A stretch of 52,535 nucleotides of DNA, taken from assembly GCA_002155895.1 (NCBI GenBank), contig MUMD01000188.1:1-52535 (forward strand), read 5' to 3'. Of the stretch, positions 21,499 through 30,187 are shown piece after piece (the first letter of the stretch is position 1; every line of letters begins with the position of its first letter). Made by a program: the position numbers and the translations under genes. The notes under the pieces were generated by a model. It ran no database searches, was not told the origin of the DNA, and saw only the letters and a list, made by a program, of their open reading frames with translations. This DNA is from Streptomyces rochei (GTDB lineage: Bacteria > Actinomycetota > Actinomycetes > Streptomycetales > Streptomycetaceae).

Positions 21499-22515
21499 AT
21501 GCAGATCACCGAGGACGCGCTCAAGCGGGCCTGGCACCGGCTGGCCGCAGGTTCCGACCTGCTCGACGAGGCCGTGTTCCCGCCCACCGGCACCTACGAG
21601 CAGTACGAGGCCCATGTGGAGGGCGGGGGCGGCGCCGGTCTCTACCTCGTCCTCGAGGAGGACGGCACGGTCTGCGGCTGCGGCGGCCCCTACGACGAGG
21701 TCTTCGTCGCCCGGGGCCTGGACGAGGCGCTGTACTGCCTCGCCGAGGAGGCCGTCCGCGGGCTCGACGGGACGATCGCCGGTCAGGCCGCGCTGATGGA
21801 CCGGATAGACCCCGGCTGGGGACGCGTCTTCCGCGGCGGCGGCCCGGACGGTTCGGAACCGGCGCCGCCCTGCGGACGCGACCCGCTGGAGGGATTCGCC
21901 TGGATCGCCGGCTCCTGGCGCGAGCAGGCCCCCTACACCCACCTCGCGTTCTTCCGCGGCGAGAGCGTCGGCGCCGAGCGGATCGCCCTGCTGTACGGGG
22001 CCGACCCGCGGCACGTCGCCGCGGGGACCCGCCTGTCGGACCTGAGCGAGGGCAATGGCGGCGCCCACGGCAACTGGCCTACGGACTGGGACAGTTGCTG
22101 CTTCGGACGCAGCGGCGACTGGACGTTCCTGATGTACCACGACACGGCTCCCGGCACGCGGGTGGACGCGGCGGCCTTCGCCGAGCTGGGGGTGACGGAG
22201 ACCGTCTGGCTGAGCGCCTGCCTCGGCAAGGCCATCTACACGTTCGACTACCTGCGCGACGGCCGGCGCGTCGACGACGACGGCATCATCGAGCTGATCT
22301 CCTACGAGCGGGGCCGCACCCCCTACGTCCGGGGCGGGCGGCTCGACTTCCTCAACCGGGCCCTGCGCCGCGCCGAACTGGACCACCCCGAGCTGACCGA
22401 CGAGTTCGCCCTGTACTTCCACGCCCTGGAGACCTCGCTGGGCCTGGGTCTGCCGCGCCGGGACATCCGGGAAGGGACGGTCCGGGCCGCCCGGTGGGTC
22501 CGTCGCGACACCTGA
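21499..22515 (+). CDS. Uncharacterised protein
   Basis: 338-residue soluble protein with high aromatic and acidic content and no signal peptide. Visible segments: EQYEAHVEGGGGAGLYLVLEE-like N-terminal part, PYDEVFVARGLDEAL, then GERIALLYGADPRHVAAGTRLSDLSEG and HGNWPTDWDSCCFGRSGDWTFLMYHDT, followed by ETVWLSACLGKAIYTFDYLRDG. The central ALLYGAD/GDWTFLMYHD pattern faintly recalls DUF6461-type proteins (suspected immunity-like), but I cannot assign it. It lies between convergent carbohydrate genes without sharing their direction. The terminator at 22539-22565 separates it from the alpha-glucosidase gene. ATG at 21499 is the first sensible start. Confidence 0.7.
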   Translation: MQITEDALKRAWHRLAAGSDLLDEAVFPPTGTYEQYEAHVEGGGGAGLYLVLEEDGTVCGCGGPYDEVFVARGLDEALYCLAEEAVRGLDGTIAGQAALMDRIDPGWGRVFRGGGPDGSEPAPPCGRDPLEGFAWIAGSWREQAPYTHLAFFRGESVGAERIALLYGADPRHVAAGTRLSDLSEGNGGAHGNWPTDWDSCCFGRSGDWTFLMYHDTAPGTRVDAAAFAELGVTETVWLSACLGKAIYTFDYLRDGRRVDDDGIIELISYERGRTPYVRGGRLDFLNRALRRAELDHPELTDEFALYFHALETSLGLGLPRRDIREGTVRAARWVRRDT

Positions 22516-22538
22516 CGTGCGGCGAGCGCGCACGCGGT

Positions 22539-22565
22539 GAGGGGCCCGCGGTGTACGGGCCCCTC
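22539..22565. terminator. Bidirectional terminator
   Basis: Perfect 10-bp arms GAGGGGCCCG / CGGGCCCCTC around a 7-nt loop, between the convergent genes ending at 22515 and 22577. Confidence 0.75.
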
Positions 22566-22576
22566 GGGGGCGGGGG

Positions 22577-24280
22577 TCAGGCCCGCGTCCACCACACCGT
22601 GGTGTCGGCCGGCACCTTCGCCTCGCCGTCCGTCTCGGTGACCTCGCCGCTGGCCAGCAGCAGCCGTCCGTACGCGGGCAGCGCCACCGACTCGCCGGTG
22701 GTGTTGGCGACGCACACGAAGTCCCCGCGCCGGAAGGCGAGGACGCCCTCGGGGGCGCGCAGCCACTCCACGGCGTCGCCCGCGCCGAGGTCGGGCTGCT
22801 CGCGGCGGACCGCGAGCGCGGCGCGGTACAGCTCCAGGGTCGAGCCCGGCTCGCCGGTCTGCGCCTCGACGCTCAGCTCCCCCCAGCCCGCCGGCTGCGG
22901 GAGCCAGCTGCCCCCGTCGCCGAAGCCGTACGAGGAGCCCTCCCGGGTCCACGGGATCGGGACGCGGCAGCCGTCGCGGAAGCCGTCCTGGCCGGCGCCC
23001 CGGAAGTACGCCGGGTCCTGGCGCACCTCGTCGGGCAGGTCGACGACGTCCGGCAGGCCCAGCTCCTCGCCCTGGTAGACGTAGGCCGAGCCCGGGAGGG
23101 CCAGCATGAGGAGGGTGGCGGCGCGGGCGCGGCGCAGGCCCAGCTCTCGGTCGCCGGCCAGGCGGATCTGGGTGCCGAGCCCCGCCGGGTTGGCGAAGCG
23201 GGTGGCGTGCCGGGTGACGTCGTGGTTGGACAGGACCCAGGTGGCGGGGGCGCCGACCGGGCGCATGGCGTCCAGGGTGCGGTCGATGACCGTGCGCAGC
23301 TCCTCGGCGTCCCAGTGGGTGCCCAGGTACTGGAAGTTGAACGCCTGGTGCAGCTCGTCGGGGCGCACGTAGTTGGCGGTGCGCTCGACGGTCGGGGTCC
23401 ACGCCTCCGCGACGAAGATGCGCTCTCCGCTGTACTCGTCGAGGATGAGCCGCCACTGGCGGTAGATGTCGTGGACGCCGTCCTGGTCGAAGAACGGCAT
23501 GACATCGTTGCCCAGCAGCTTCAGCTGTTCGTGGGATCCGAGGTCGGGAAGGCCCTCGGCCTTCACCATGCCGTGCGCGACGTCGATGCGGAAGCCGTCC
23601 ACGCCCATGTCCAGCCAGAAGCGCAGGATGGAGCGGAACTCGTCGCCGACGGCCGGGTGCTCCCAGTTGAAGTCGGGCTGCTCGGGGGCGAAGAGGTGCA
23701 GGTACCACTCCCCCGGCGTGCCGTCGGGCTCGGTGACCCGGGTCCAGGCGGGGCCGCCGAAGATGGACTCCCAGTCGTTGGGGGGCAGTTCGCCGTTCTT
23801 CCCCTTGCCGGGGCGGAAGTGGTAGCGGTCCCGGGAGGGGGAGCCGGGGCCCTCGGCAAGGGCGCGCTTGAACCACTCGTGCTGGTCGGAGGAGTGGTTC
23901 GGGACGAGGTCGACGATGATGCGCAGGCCCAGCGCGTGCGCGTCGCGGATCAGCGCGTCGGCGTCCAGCAGGCTGCCGAACATGGGGTCGACGGCCCGGT
24001 AGTCGGCGACGTCGTAGCCGGCGTCGGCCTGCGGGGAGGCGTAGAAGGGGCTGAGCCACACGGCGTCCACGCCCAGGTCGCGCAGGTACGGCAGACGGGT
24101 GCGGACACCCTCCAGGTCGCCCATGCCGTCGCCGTTGCTGTCGGCGAAGCTGCGCGGGTACACCTGGTAGATCACCGCGTCCCGCCACCAGTCGCGGCGC
24201 CGTGCGACGGTGGCCGTCGCGGAGGCGGGGGCTGCGGAGGTGGGGGTGGAGGCCGGTGCGGCGGAAGGCTGCTGGCTCAT
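22577..24280 (-). CDS. aglA: Alpha-glucosidase (GH13), cytoplasmic
   Basis: 567 residues, no signal peptide. It begins with a low-complexity Ala/Pro/Ser/Thr tail, then WWRDAVIYQVYPRSFADSNGDGMGDL. GH13 oligo-1,6-/alpha-glucosidase motifs: VDLVPNHSS (~118), [13 protein letters not shown] (nucleophile Asp, ~228), IFVAEAWTP (Glu, ~289) and LSNHDVTRHATRF (~348). It should hydrolyse maltose and maltodextrins brought in by MalEFG to glucose. AAGGA precedes ATG at 24280 by four bases; the longer start at 24367 lies in the intercistronic hairpin and is rejected. It is the last gene of malEFG-aglA. The name follows remembered usage for this locus. Confidence 0.88.
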   Translation of the reverse strand: MSQQPSAAPASTPTSAAPASATATVARRRDWWRDAVIYQVYPRSFADSNGDGMGDLEGVRTRLPYLRDLGVDAVWLSPFYASPQADAGYDVADYRAVDPMFGSLLDADALIRDAHALGLRIIVDLVPNHSSDQHEWFKRALAEGPGSPSRDRYHFRPGKGKNGELPPNDWESIFGGPAWTRVTEPDGTPGEWYLHLFAPEQPDFNWEHPAVGDEFRSILRFWLDMGVDGFRIDVAHGMVKAEGLPDLGSHEQLKLLGNDVMPFFDQDGVHDIYRQWRLILDEYSGERIFVAEAWTPTVERTANYVRPDELHQAFNFQYLGTHWDAEELRTVIDRTLDAMRPVGAPATWVLSNHDVTRHATRFANPAGLGTQIRLAGDRELGLRRARAATLLMLALPGSAYVYQGEELGLPDVVDLPDEVRQDPAYFRGAGQDGFRDGCRVPIPWTREGSSYGFGDGGSWLPQPAGWGELSVEAQTGEPGSTLELYRAALAVRREQPDLGAGDAVEWLRAPEGVLAFRRGDFVCVANTTGESVALPAYGRLLLASGEVTETDGEAKVPADTTVWWTRA

Positions 24281-24335
24281 GTCGTCCTTGGGATGAGACG
24301 GAGTTCTGGTCGTGGAGGCGTGGGTGGGGGGGCGG

Positions 24336-24376
24336 CCGGCCGCGGTGCAGCGGGGTCGGATGGGCACCGCGGCCGG
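24336..24376 (-). terminator. Intercistronic hairpin between malG and the alpha-glucosidase gene
   Basis: Perfect 13-bp arms (24336-24348 and 24364-24376) with a 15-nt loop, on the transcribed minus strand 20 bases past the malG stop. It may terminate part of the transcripts or protect the upstream message. Confidence 0.6.
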
Positions 24377-24395
24377 ACGTCTTCCCGGCCGGGCG

Positions 24396-25310
24396 TCAGC
24401 CCTTGGTGCCGCCGGCGGTGAGGCCGGTCACCAGGTTCTTCTGCACGAGGTAGAAGAACGCGGAGACGGGTATCGCGACGAGCACGGCGGTGGCCGCCAT
24501 CAGGTGACGCTGCGCGTCGTGCTCGCTGACGAAGCTCTGCAGGCCGACCGCGAAGGTGTACTTCGTGTCGCTCAGCATGAACGTCGAGGCGAAGGCGACC
24601 TCGCCGAAGGCCGTGATGAAGCTGTAGAAGCCGGCCACCGCGAGGCCCGGCCGGGCCAGCGGCAGGATCAGCCGGAAGAAGGTGCCGAAGGGGGTCAGGC
24701 CGTCGACGCGTCCGGCCTCGTCGATCTCGAACGGGATGGTGTCGAAGTAGCCCTTGAGCAGCCACGCGCAGTACGGCACCGCGGTCGAGCAGTAGACGAG
24801 GATCAGGCCGAGGTAGCTGTCGACCAGCTGGAGCCGCGACAGGATCTGGTACATCGGCACGATCAGCACGGCGATGGGGAACATCTGGGTGACCAGAAGG
24901 ACCCACATGAGCTTGCGGTAGCCCGGGAAACGCATCCGCGAGACCGCGTAACCGGTGGTGGCGGCGACCATGACGCCGATGACCGTGGTGCCCAGCGAGA
25001 CGATCAGCGAGCTCTTCAGCCAGTCGAAGAAATTGGTGTGCTGCAGCACGAACGCGTAGTTGTCGAGGGTCATCTTCGACCAGATGCGCCCGGGGTGCAG
25101 ATAGTCGTTCTTGTCCGGCCCGAGGGACAGGTAGACCAGCCAGGCGACCGGGAAGAGCGCGATGAGGCTCGCGACGGTCAGGATGCCGTGGGAGACGAGG
25201 GAGCCGGCGAGGCCGCGCTCGCCTCGGGCGCGCACCTTGCGCGGCGGTGCGGCGGGCGCGGTACCGGCCTGCTCGGCCGGAGCGGACGCCGGAACGGTCG
25301 TAGTGCTCAT
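24396..25310 (-). CDS. malG: Maltose/maltodextrin ABC transporter permease MalG
   Basis: 304 residues with six predicted membrane helices, starting at about residue 38 (ILTVASLIALFPVAWLVYL). The EAA loop that contacts the ATPase is EIDEAGRVDGLTPFGTFFRLILPLARPG (~195-222), with the conserved Gly. MalG pairs with MalF as the transmembrane channel, and MalE delivers substrate. GGAG lies five to six bases before ATG at 25310; the start at 25346 would overlap malF and is rejected. It begins 13 bases after the malF stop, so translation is closely linked. No MalK-type ATPase gene is in the window; a shared ATPase (MsiK in streptomycetes) presumably energises uptake. Confidence 0.92.
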   Translation of the reverse strand: MSTTTVPASAPAEQAGTAPAAPPRKVRARGERGLAGSLVSHGILTVASLIALFPVAWLVYLSLGPDKNDYLHPGRIWSKMTLDNYAFVLQHTNFFDWLKSSLIVSLGTTVIGVMVAATTGYAVSRMRFPGYRKLMWVLLVTQMFPIAVLIVPMYQILSRLQLVDSYLGLILVYCSTAVPYCAWLLKGYFDTIPFEIDEAGRVDGLTPFGTFFRLILPLARPGLAVAGFYSFITAFGEVAFASTFMLSDTKYTFAVGLQSFVSEHDAQRHLMAATAVLVAIPVSAFFYLVQKNLVTGLTAGGTKG

Positions 25311-25323
25311 GGTGGCTCCTGCC

Positions 25324-26328
25324 TCAGATCGCGAGCTGCTGCTCATTGCGGTTCAGCCAGCGGCGGTAGAAGGAGGTGAAGACGATCAGAATGGCCAGCA
25401 GCAGGATGCCGTAGGCCGCGGACTGCGCGAAGTCGCGCGGCTGCTGTCCGAAGCCGAGCTGGTACGCCCAGGTGACGAGGATCTGCGCCTCGGGGGCGGT
25501 GTTGCCGAACAGCAGGAAGATCACGGCGAACTGGTTGAAGGTCCAGATGATGCCGAGCAGGACGACCGTGGAGCTGACCGACCGGAGGCCGGGCAGGGTG
25601 ACGTAGCGGAACTGCTGCCAGGCGCTCGCCCCGTCCATCTCGGCGGCCTCGTAGAGGCTGTTGTCGATGGACTGGAGGCCGCCGAGGAGCGAGACCATCA
25701 TGAACGGCACACCGCACCAGGTGTTGACCATGATCGCGGAGAACCGCTGCCAGAAGGTGTCCTCCAGCCACGCGGGCGTGGGCAGGTGCAGCCAGTCCAG
25801 GGCGGAGTTGATGATGCCCTCGTCGGCGAGCATGAAGCGCCAGCCGAAGACGGTGACGAAGGTGGGCACGGCCCACGGCAGGACCAGGATCAGCCGGTAG
25901 AAGGTGCGGCCGCGCAGCTTCTGGTTGAGCAGCAGGGCGAGGCCGAGGCCGATGAAGAAGTGCAGGCCGACGCAGACCGCCGTCCACACGATGGTCCAGA
26001 TGAAGTGGGACCAGAAGCGGTCGTAGGCGGTCGGGCCCCACAGGATGTCGGCGTAGTTGTCCAGGCCGACGAACTTGTAGGTGGCCTCGATCTCGTTGAC
26101 GCCGATGGTGCGCGCGCTGTTGAGGCTGTTGGCGTCGGTGAGGGTGAGGTAGAGGCCGTAGCCCAGCGGGTACAGCACGAGGACGCCGATCACGACGGCC
26201 ACCGGCGCGATCATGGCGTAGGCGTACCAGTGCTTCTGGTAGCCGTCTTTCAGACGCCGGCCGAGGCCGGGCCGCGGGGTGCGGTCACCGCGGCGCTTGC
26301 CGGTCGCGCGGTCGATGGCGACTGTCAT
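25324..26328 (-). CDS. malF: Maltose/maltodextrin ABC transporter permease MalF
   Basis: 334 residues. The N-terminus is basic and cytoplasmic (MTVAIDRATGKRRGDRTPRP). Six membrane helices follow, the first AMIAPVAVVIGVLVLYPLGYGLYLTL (~39). The EAA loop is EAAEMDGASAWQQFRYVTLPGLR (~228-250). It is shorter than the E. coli MalF because the large periplasmic P2 loop is absent, as in other Gram-positive MalF proteins. It follows malE across a 110-bp gap containing a stem-loop, which could lower MalF relative to the binding protein. GAAGG precedes ATG by about eleven bases. Confidence 0.92.
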   Translation of the reverse strand: MTVAIDRATGKRRGDRTPRPGLGRRLKDGYQKHWYAYAMIAPVAVVIGVLVLYPLGYGLYLTLTDANSLNSARTIGVNEIEATYKFVGLDNYADILWGPTAYDRFWSHFIWTIVWTAVCVGLHFFIGLGLALLLNQKLRGRTFYRLILVLPWAVPTFVTVFGWRFMLADEGIINSALDWLHLPTPAWLEDTFWQRFSAIMVNTWCGVPFMMVSLLGGLQSIDNSLYEAAEMDGASAWQQFRYVTLPGLRSVSSTVVLLGIIWTFNQFAVIFLLFGNTAPEAQILVTWAYQLGFGQQPRDFAQSAAYGILLLAILIVFTSFYRRWLNRNEQQLAI

Positions 26329-26387
26329 GGTTCGACACCTTCGGGAGCATCGGGACGATCAGAGGGTCAGGGTGCGGCGCACGGCCG

Positions 26388-26432
26388 GTGGCCGCCGGGG
26401 CCCTCCCCCGGGAGCGGGGACCCGGCGGCCAC
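26388..26432 (-). promoter_or_regulatory. malE-malF intercistronic stem-loop
   Basis: Perfect 12-bp arms GTGGCCGCCGGG and complement (26388-26399, 26421-26432), seven bases after the malE stop. By analogy with other binding-protein operons it may stabilise malE mRNA or partly terminate transcription, giving excess MalE over MalFG. Confidence 0.6.
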
Positions 26433-26438
26433 GCGGAC

Positions 26439-27707
26439 TCACTTGCTGAAGTCCGGCACCAGCTTGGCGATCGCGGTCTCGGCGTCGCCCAGACCCTCGT
26501 CCAGGGACTTCTTGCCGCCGGCGATCTGCGGCAGCTCGTCGTCCAGCGGGGTCCACAGGGAGCTGTACTCCGGCAGCGCCGGGCGCGGCTGGGCGGCGGG
26601 CAGGACCGTCTGGAAGCCGGCGATGCCCGGGTCGGCCTTGACCTTGTCGGTATAGGCGTCGTCGCGGGTCGGCAGCGTGGAGTTCTTCAGGGCGATGGTC
26701 TCCTGGGACTTCGCCGAGGTCATGAAGTTGACGAACTTCAGCGCCGCTTCCTGGTGGGCCTGGTCCGAGCCGGCGTAGACCGAGAGGTTGTGGCCGCCGG
26801 TCGGGGCGCCCGCCTTGCCGGTGGAGCCGGCCGGGACGGTGGCGATGCCGAGGTTGTTCTTGTCCTTGAACGCCGAGCCCTTGTAGAAGTTGGTGATCTC
26901 CCACGGGCCCTGGATGATCGAGGCGACCTTGCCGCTGACGAACGCCTCCTGGATGTGGGCGTAGGCGTCGGCGGTGGTGTCTGCCTTGTGCAGGCCCTTG
27001 CCGTCGAACAGGCTCAGCCAGGTGCCGTACGCCTTCTTGGCCTCCGGCGAGTTGACGGTGACCTTCTTGGCGTCGGCGTCGACCGTGTCGGTGCCCTCGC
27101 CGTACAGGAACGGCTGCGCGTAGTAACCGGCGGTGGAGGCCCAGTAGCCGTCGACGCCGGTCTTGTCCTTGATGGTGGCGGCGGCCTTCTTCAGGTCGTC
27201 CCAGCTCTTGGGGACCTCGACGCCGGCCTTCTCGAACAGTTCCTTGTTGTAGACGAAGGCGAGGGTGTCGGTGACCAGCGGGACGCCGTAGGTCTTGCCC
27301 TCGTACTTGGCCTGCTCGATCAGGTTGGGCTGGAACTTGTCCTGGTCGGCGAGGGCCTCGGTGCCGTCCAGCGGCAGGAAGAAGCCCTTCTTGGCGAAGG
27401 CGGGGGTCCAGCCGACCTCGGAGCGCAGCACGTCCGGGGCGCCCTTGGAGCCGGCGGCGGTGTCGAACTTGTTCTGCGCCTGGTCGAAGGGGACGTTGAC
27501 GAAGTTGACCTTGATGCCCTTGTTGGCGGCCTCGAACTCCTTGACCAGGGCCTTGTAGGTCGGCGCCTCGTTGGTCGCGTTGGAGGTGTCCCAGTAGGTG
27601 ATGGTGACCGGTCCGCCGGACTCGCTGTCGCTGTCGTCCCCGCCGCACGCCGTCGCCGCGAGGGCGAGGGACGCCACCAGAGCGGTGGCCGCTATGCCAC
27701 GCCGCAT
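26439..27707 (-). CDS. malE: Maltose/maltodextrin-binding lipoprotein MalE
   Basis: 422 residues. The signal peptide MRRGIAATALVASLALAATAC ends in lipobox AATAC, so Cys21 is lipidated and the protein sits on the outer membrane face. The extracellular solute-binding family 1 fold shows ITYWDTSNATNEAPTYKALV, FNFVNVPFDQAQ-like hinge, VPLVTDTLAFVYNKELFEKAG and WEITNFYKGSAF. It captures maltodextrins released by the extracellular amylases and hands them to MalFG. AAGGAG lies six bases before ATG. First gene of malEFG-aglA, divergent from malR; TTGCA/TGCAA sites occupy the shared promoter region. Confidence 0.92.
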   Translation of the reverse strand: MRRGIAATALVASLALAATACGGDDSDSESGGPVTITYWDTSNATNEAPTYKALVKEFEAANKGIKVNFVNVPFDQAQNKFDTAAGSKGAPDVLRSEVGWTPAFAKKGFFLPLDGTEALADQDKFQPNLIEQAKYEGKTYGVPLVTDTLAFVYNKELFEKAGVEVPKSWDDLKKAAATIKDKTGVDGYWASTAGYYAQPFLYGEGTDTVDADAKKVTVNSPEAKKAYGTWLSLFDGKGLHKADTTADAYAHIQEAFVSGKVASIIQGPWEITNFYKGSAFKDKNNLGIATVPAGSTGKAGAPTGGHNLSVYAGSDQAHQEAALKFVNFMTSAKSQETIALKNSTLPTRDDAYTDKVKADPGIAGFQTVLPAAQPRPALPEYSSLWTPLDDELPQIAGGKKSLDEGLGDAETAIAKLVPDFSK

Positions 27708-27839
27708 GAGTTCTCCTTGAGGGTGAAAGCCCGTGTGGTGCAGGGTGCGGGCCCGTCCGCCGCTCCTGCCGACACCGACCGCGTCGTTGGCGCCGTCGGG
27801 CGACGTGAACGTAACAGCGTTGTAAGCGGCGCGAAAGGT

Positions 27840-27861
27840 CTTGCAGCAAAAAAGTGCAAGA
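27840..27861 (-). promoter_or_regulatory. MalR-type operator in the malE promoter region
   Basis: Inverted repeat CTTGCA-n10-TGCAAG, 133-154 bases upstream of the malE start. The stretch is unusually A-rich for this genome. LacI-family regulators bind such palindromes. The same hexamers recur beside malR. Confidence 0.65.
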
Positions 27862-27968
27862 GATCTCCGAAGTTATCCGGGCGTGACCTCCCGGCGACCG
27901 TGACGAGACGCTTGTTTAACGGGCTGGAGCGGTTTGATCAGGGGGAACAAGCGGTATCGGGCCGGTTG

Positions 27969-27992
27969 TGCAAGACTCTGCAAGCTCTTGCC
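27969..27992 (+). promoter_or_regulatory. MalR-type repeats upstream of malR
   Basis: TGCAAG at 27969 and 27979 (10 bp apart) and CTTGCC at 27987 lie 23-46 bases before the malR ATG. This is consistent with autoregulation. Confidence 0.55.
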
Positions 27993-28014
27993 ACCACTTT
28001 CTCGAGGGAGCGCG

Positions 28015-29154
28015 ATGACGCAGCAGCCCGCGCCGGGCCGTCCGACGGGCCGTCCAACAGGCCGTCCGCGGCGCCCGATCGGTGTGCAAGGCCGCGGCCG
28101 ACAGGTACAGTCCACCCCTGTGACCACACGGCTTGCCGACATCGCTGCCCAGGCGGGGGTGAGCGAAGCGACGGTCAGCCGCGTCCTCAACGGGAAGCCG
28201 GGCGTCGCCGCCACCACCCGCCAGTCCGTACTGGCCGCCCTCGACGTGCTCGGCTACGAGCGCCCGGTCCGGCTGCGCCAGCGCAGCGAGGGCCTGGTCG
28301 GGCTGATCACCCCGGAGCTGGAGAACCCGATATTCCCGGCGCTCGCCCAGGTCATCGGCCAGGCGCTGACCCGCCAGGGGTACACGCCGGTGCTCGCCAC
28401 CCAGACCCCGGGCGGCTCCACCGAGGACGAGCTGACCGAGATGCTGGTCGACCGCGGCGTCGCCGGCATCATCTACGTCTCGGGGCTGCACGCCGACACC
28501 ACCGCCGACATGCAGCGCTACGAGCGGCTGCGCGCGCAGGGCGTGCCCTTCGTCCTGGTGGACGGCTTCTCGTCGAAGGTGCAGGCGCCGTTCATCTCCC
28601 CCGACGACCGGGCGGCGATGAGCCTCGCGGTCACCCACCTCGTCTCGCTGGGCCACACCCGGATCGGGCTGGCCCTCGGGCCGAAGCGGTTCGTGCCGGT
28701 GCAGCGCAAGATCGAGGGTTTCGTCCGCACCGTCCAGGAGCAACTGGACCTGAGTGCCGAGACGGTGGAGAAGGAACTGGTCCAGCACTCCCTCTACACC
28801 CTGGAGGGCGGCCAGGCGGCGGCCACCGCGCTCATCGAGCGCAAGTGCACGGCGGTGGTCTGCGCCAGCGACATGATGGCGCTGGGCGCCATACGGGCCG
28901 CCCGGCAGCACGGTCTGGAGGTGCCCAGGGACATCTCGGTCGTCGGTTTCGACGACTCGCCGCTGATCGCCTTCACCGACCCGCCCCTGACCACCGTCCG
29001 CAAGCCGGTCCCGGCGATGGGGCAGGCGGCGGTGCGCACGCTGCTGGAGGAGATCGGCGGGACGCCCGCGCCGCACAGCGAGTTCGTGTTCATGCCGGAG
29101 CTGGTGGTGCGGGGTTCGACGGCGTCCGCGCCGGGCGAGCGGGGCCGTTCCTGA
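28015..29154 (+). CDS. malR: LacI/GalR-family repressor MalR (Reg1-like)
   Basis: 379 residues from this start. The N-terminal HTH RLADIAAQAGVSEATVSRVLNGKPGV lies at ~39-64, followed by a hinge and a periplasmic-binding-like effector domain (VGLITPELENPIFPALAQVIGQAL, GIIYVSGLHADTT, FVLVDGF, TAVVCASDMMALGAIRAA, VVGFDDSPLIAF). It is expected to repress malEFG and extracellular amylase genes until maltodextrin binds. ATG at 28015 has GGGAG four bases upstream and gives an N-terminal Gly-Arg-Pro-Thr repeat tail. A GTG at 28120 would give 344 residues, the length I recall for Reg1/MalR of S. lividans and S. coelicolor. The tail may therefore be untranslated. Confidence 0.9.
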   Translation: MTQQPAPGRPTGRPTGRPRRPIGVQGRGRQVQSTPVTTRLADIAAQAGVSEATVSRVLNGKPGVAATTRQSVLAALDVLGYERPVRLRQRSEGLVGLITPELENPIFPALAQVIGQALTRQGYTPVLATQTPGGSTEDELTEMLVDRGVAGIIYVSGLHADTTADMQRYERLRAQGVPFVLVDGFSSKVQAPFISPDDRAAMSLAVTHLVSLGHTRIGLALGPKRFVPVQRKIEGFVRTVQEQLDLSAETVEKELVQHSLYTLEGGQAAATALIERKCTAVVCASDMMALGAIRAARQHGLEVPRDISVVGFDDSPLIAFTDPPLTTVRKPVPAMGQAAVRTLLEEIGGTPAPHSEFVFMPELVVRGSTASAPGERGRS

Positions 29155-29259
29155 CCCCCCGGTCTCCCGGTGGCCGCGCGCCCCGTCCCGTAGTGGCCGG
29201 ATGCGCGCCGGATCCTCCCGGGGGATGATCGGTGGGACAGGGCTTTTCTGGCAGACTTC

Positions 29260-30126
29260 ATGCCTATGGGTGACGTGACCGTGAGGACTCCGGAACGCCA
29301 GGAAGAGGGCGTTCCGCACCCCGTCACGGAGGAGACGGGGCAGGGACCCCTGCGCCGTCTGCGCGTGCCCCGCCGGCCCCGGTTGTGGTTCGAGATCCTG
29401 CTGATCGCGATCAGTTACTGGACGTACTCGCTCATCCGCAACGCGGTACCCGAGCAGCGGGGCCAGGCCCTGCGCAACGCCGACTGGATCTGGCGGCTCG
29501 AACAGCAACTGGGCATCGCCGTCGAGGAGTCGGTCAACCACGCCGTGAACTCGGTGACTTGGCTGGTCGTCGGCATGAACTACTACTACGCCACGCTGCA
29601 TTTCGTGGTGACGCTGGGTGTCCTGGTGTGGCTGTACCGCAGTCATCCCGGGCGGTACGCGGCGACCCGGCTGGTCCTCTTCGCGACCACGGGCGTGGCC
29701 CTGGTCGGTTACTACCTGTATCCGCTCGCGCCGCCGCGGCTGATGAACGGCGGGCACTTCATCGACACCGTGATGGTCCACGAGACCTGGGGCTCGATGG
29801 CGTCCGGCGACCTGAAGAACATGTCCAACCAGTACGCCGCGATGCCGTCGATGCACATCGGGTGGTCGGTGTGGTGCGGGCTGACGATCTTCGCGCTGGC
29901 GTCGGTGCCGTGGGTGCGGGTGCTGGGGCTGGTGTACCCGGTGCTGACGCTGGTGGTGATCGTGGCGACGGCCAACCACTTCTGGCTGGACGCGGTGGGG
30001 GGCGTGCTGTGTCTGGGCTTCGGGTACGGGGTGGCCTTCGTCTGGTACGGGGCGTTGCCACACGCGTTGCCGAGGACGGTGCCGGGGGCTGAACGGCGGA
30101 GGGCGTGGCGGCCCACGCGCGCTTAG
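29260..30126 (+). CDS. PAP2-superfamily membrane phosphatase/transferase
   Basis: 288 residues with about six membrane helices from residue ~42 (LWFEILLIAISYWTYSL). Signature motifs of the PAP2/AUR1-like group are PSMHIGWSVW (~200, with catalytic-type His) and ANHFWLDAVGG (~236, His and Asp). The third classical motif (KxxxxxxRP) is not obvious, as in the PAP2_3/inositol phosphorylceramide synthase-like branch. It probably acts on a lipid phosphate at the membrane. A second ATG at 29266 is an alternative start. It lies between malR and the convergent glnE, and the role has no evident link to either. Confidence 0.8.
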   Translation: MPMGDVTVRTPERQEEGVPHPVTEETGQGPLRRLRVPRRPRLWFEILLIAISYWTYSLIRNAVPEQRGQALRNADWIWRLEQQLGIAVEESVNHAVNSVTWLVVGMNYYYATLHFVVTLGVLVWLYRSHPGRYAATRLVLFATTGVALVGYYLYPLAPPRLMNGGHFIDTVMVHETWGSMASGDLKNMSNQYAAMPSMHIGWSVWCGLTIFALASVPWVRVLGLVYPVLTLVVIVATANHFWLDAVGGVLCLGFGYGVAFVWYGALPHALPRTVPGAERRRAWRPTRA

Positions 30127-30187
30127 GGGTGCCCGGCGTCGGTGCGCGCCGGGGCGCTGCCCGGCGCCGCGGGGTGCCGTTGCGTGG

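Noticed and set aside
28015-28119. N-terminal Gly-Arg-Pro repeat tail of MalR as an AT-hook
   Set aside because: It may not be translated if the GTG at 28120 is the real start; the motif has too few basic residues in the right pattern.
26388-29228. A 946-codon plus-strand ORF over malE and malR
   Set aside because: It spans two real genes in the wrong frame and has no ribosome site or family motif.
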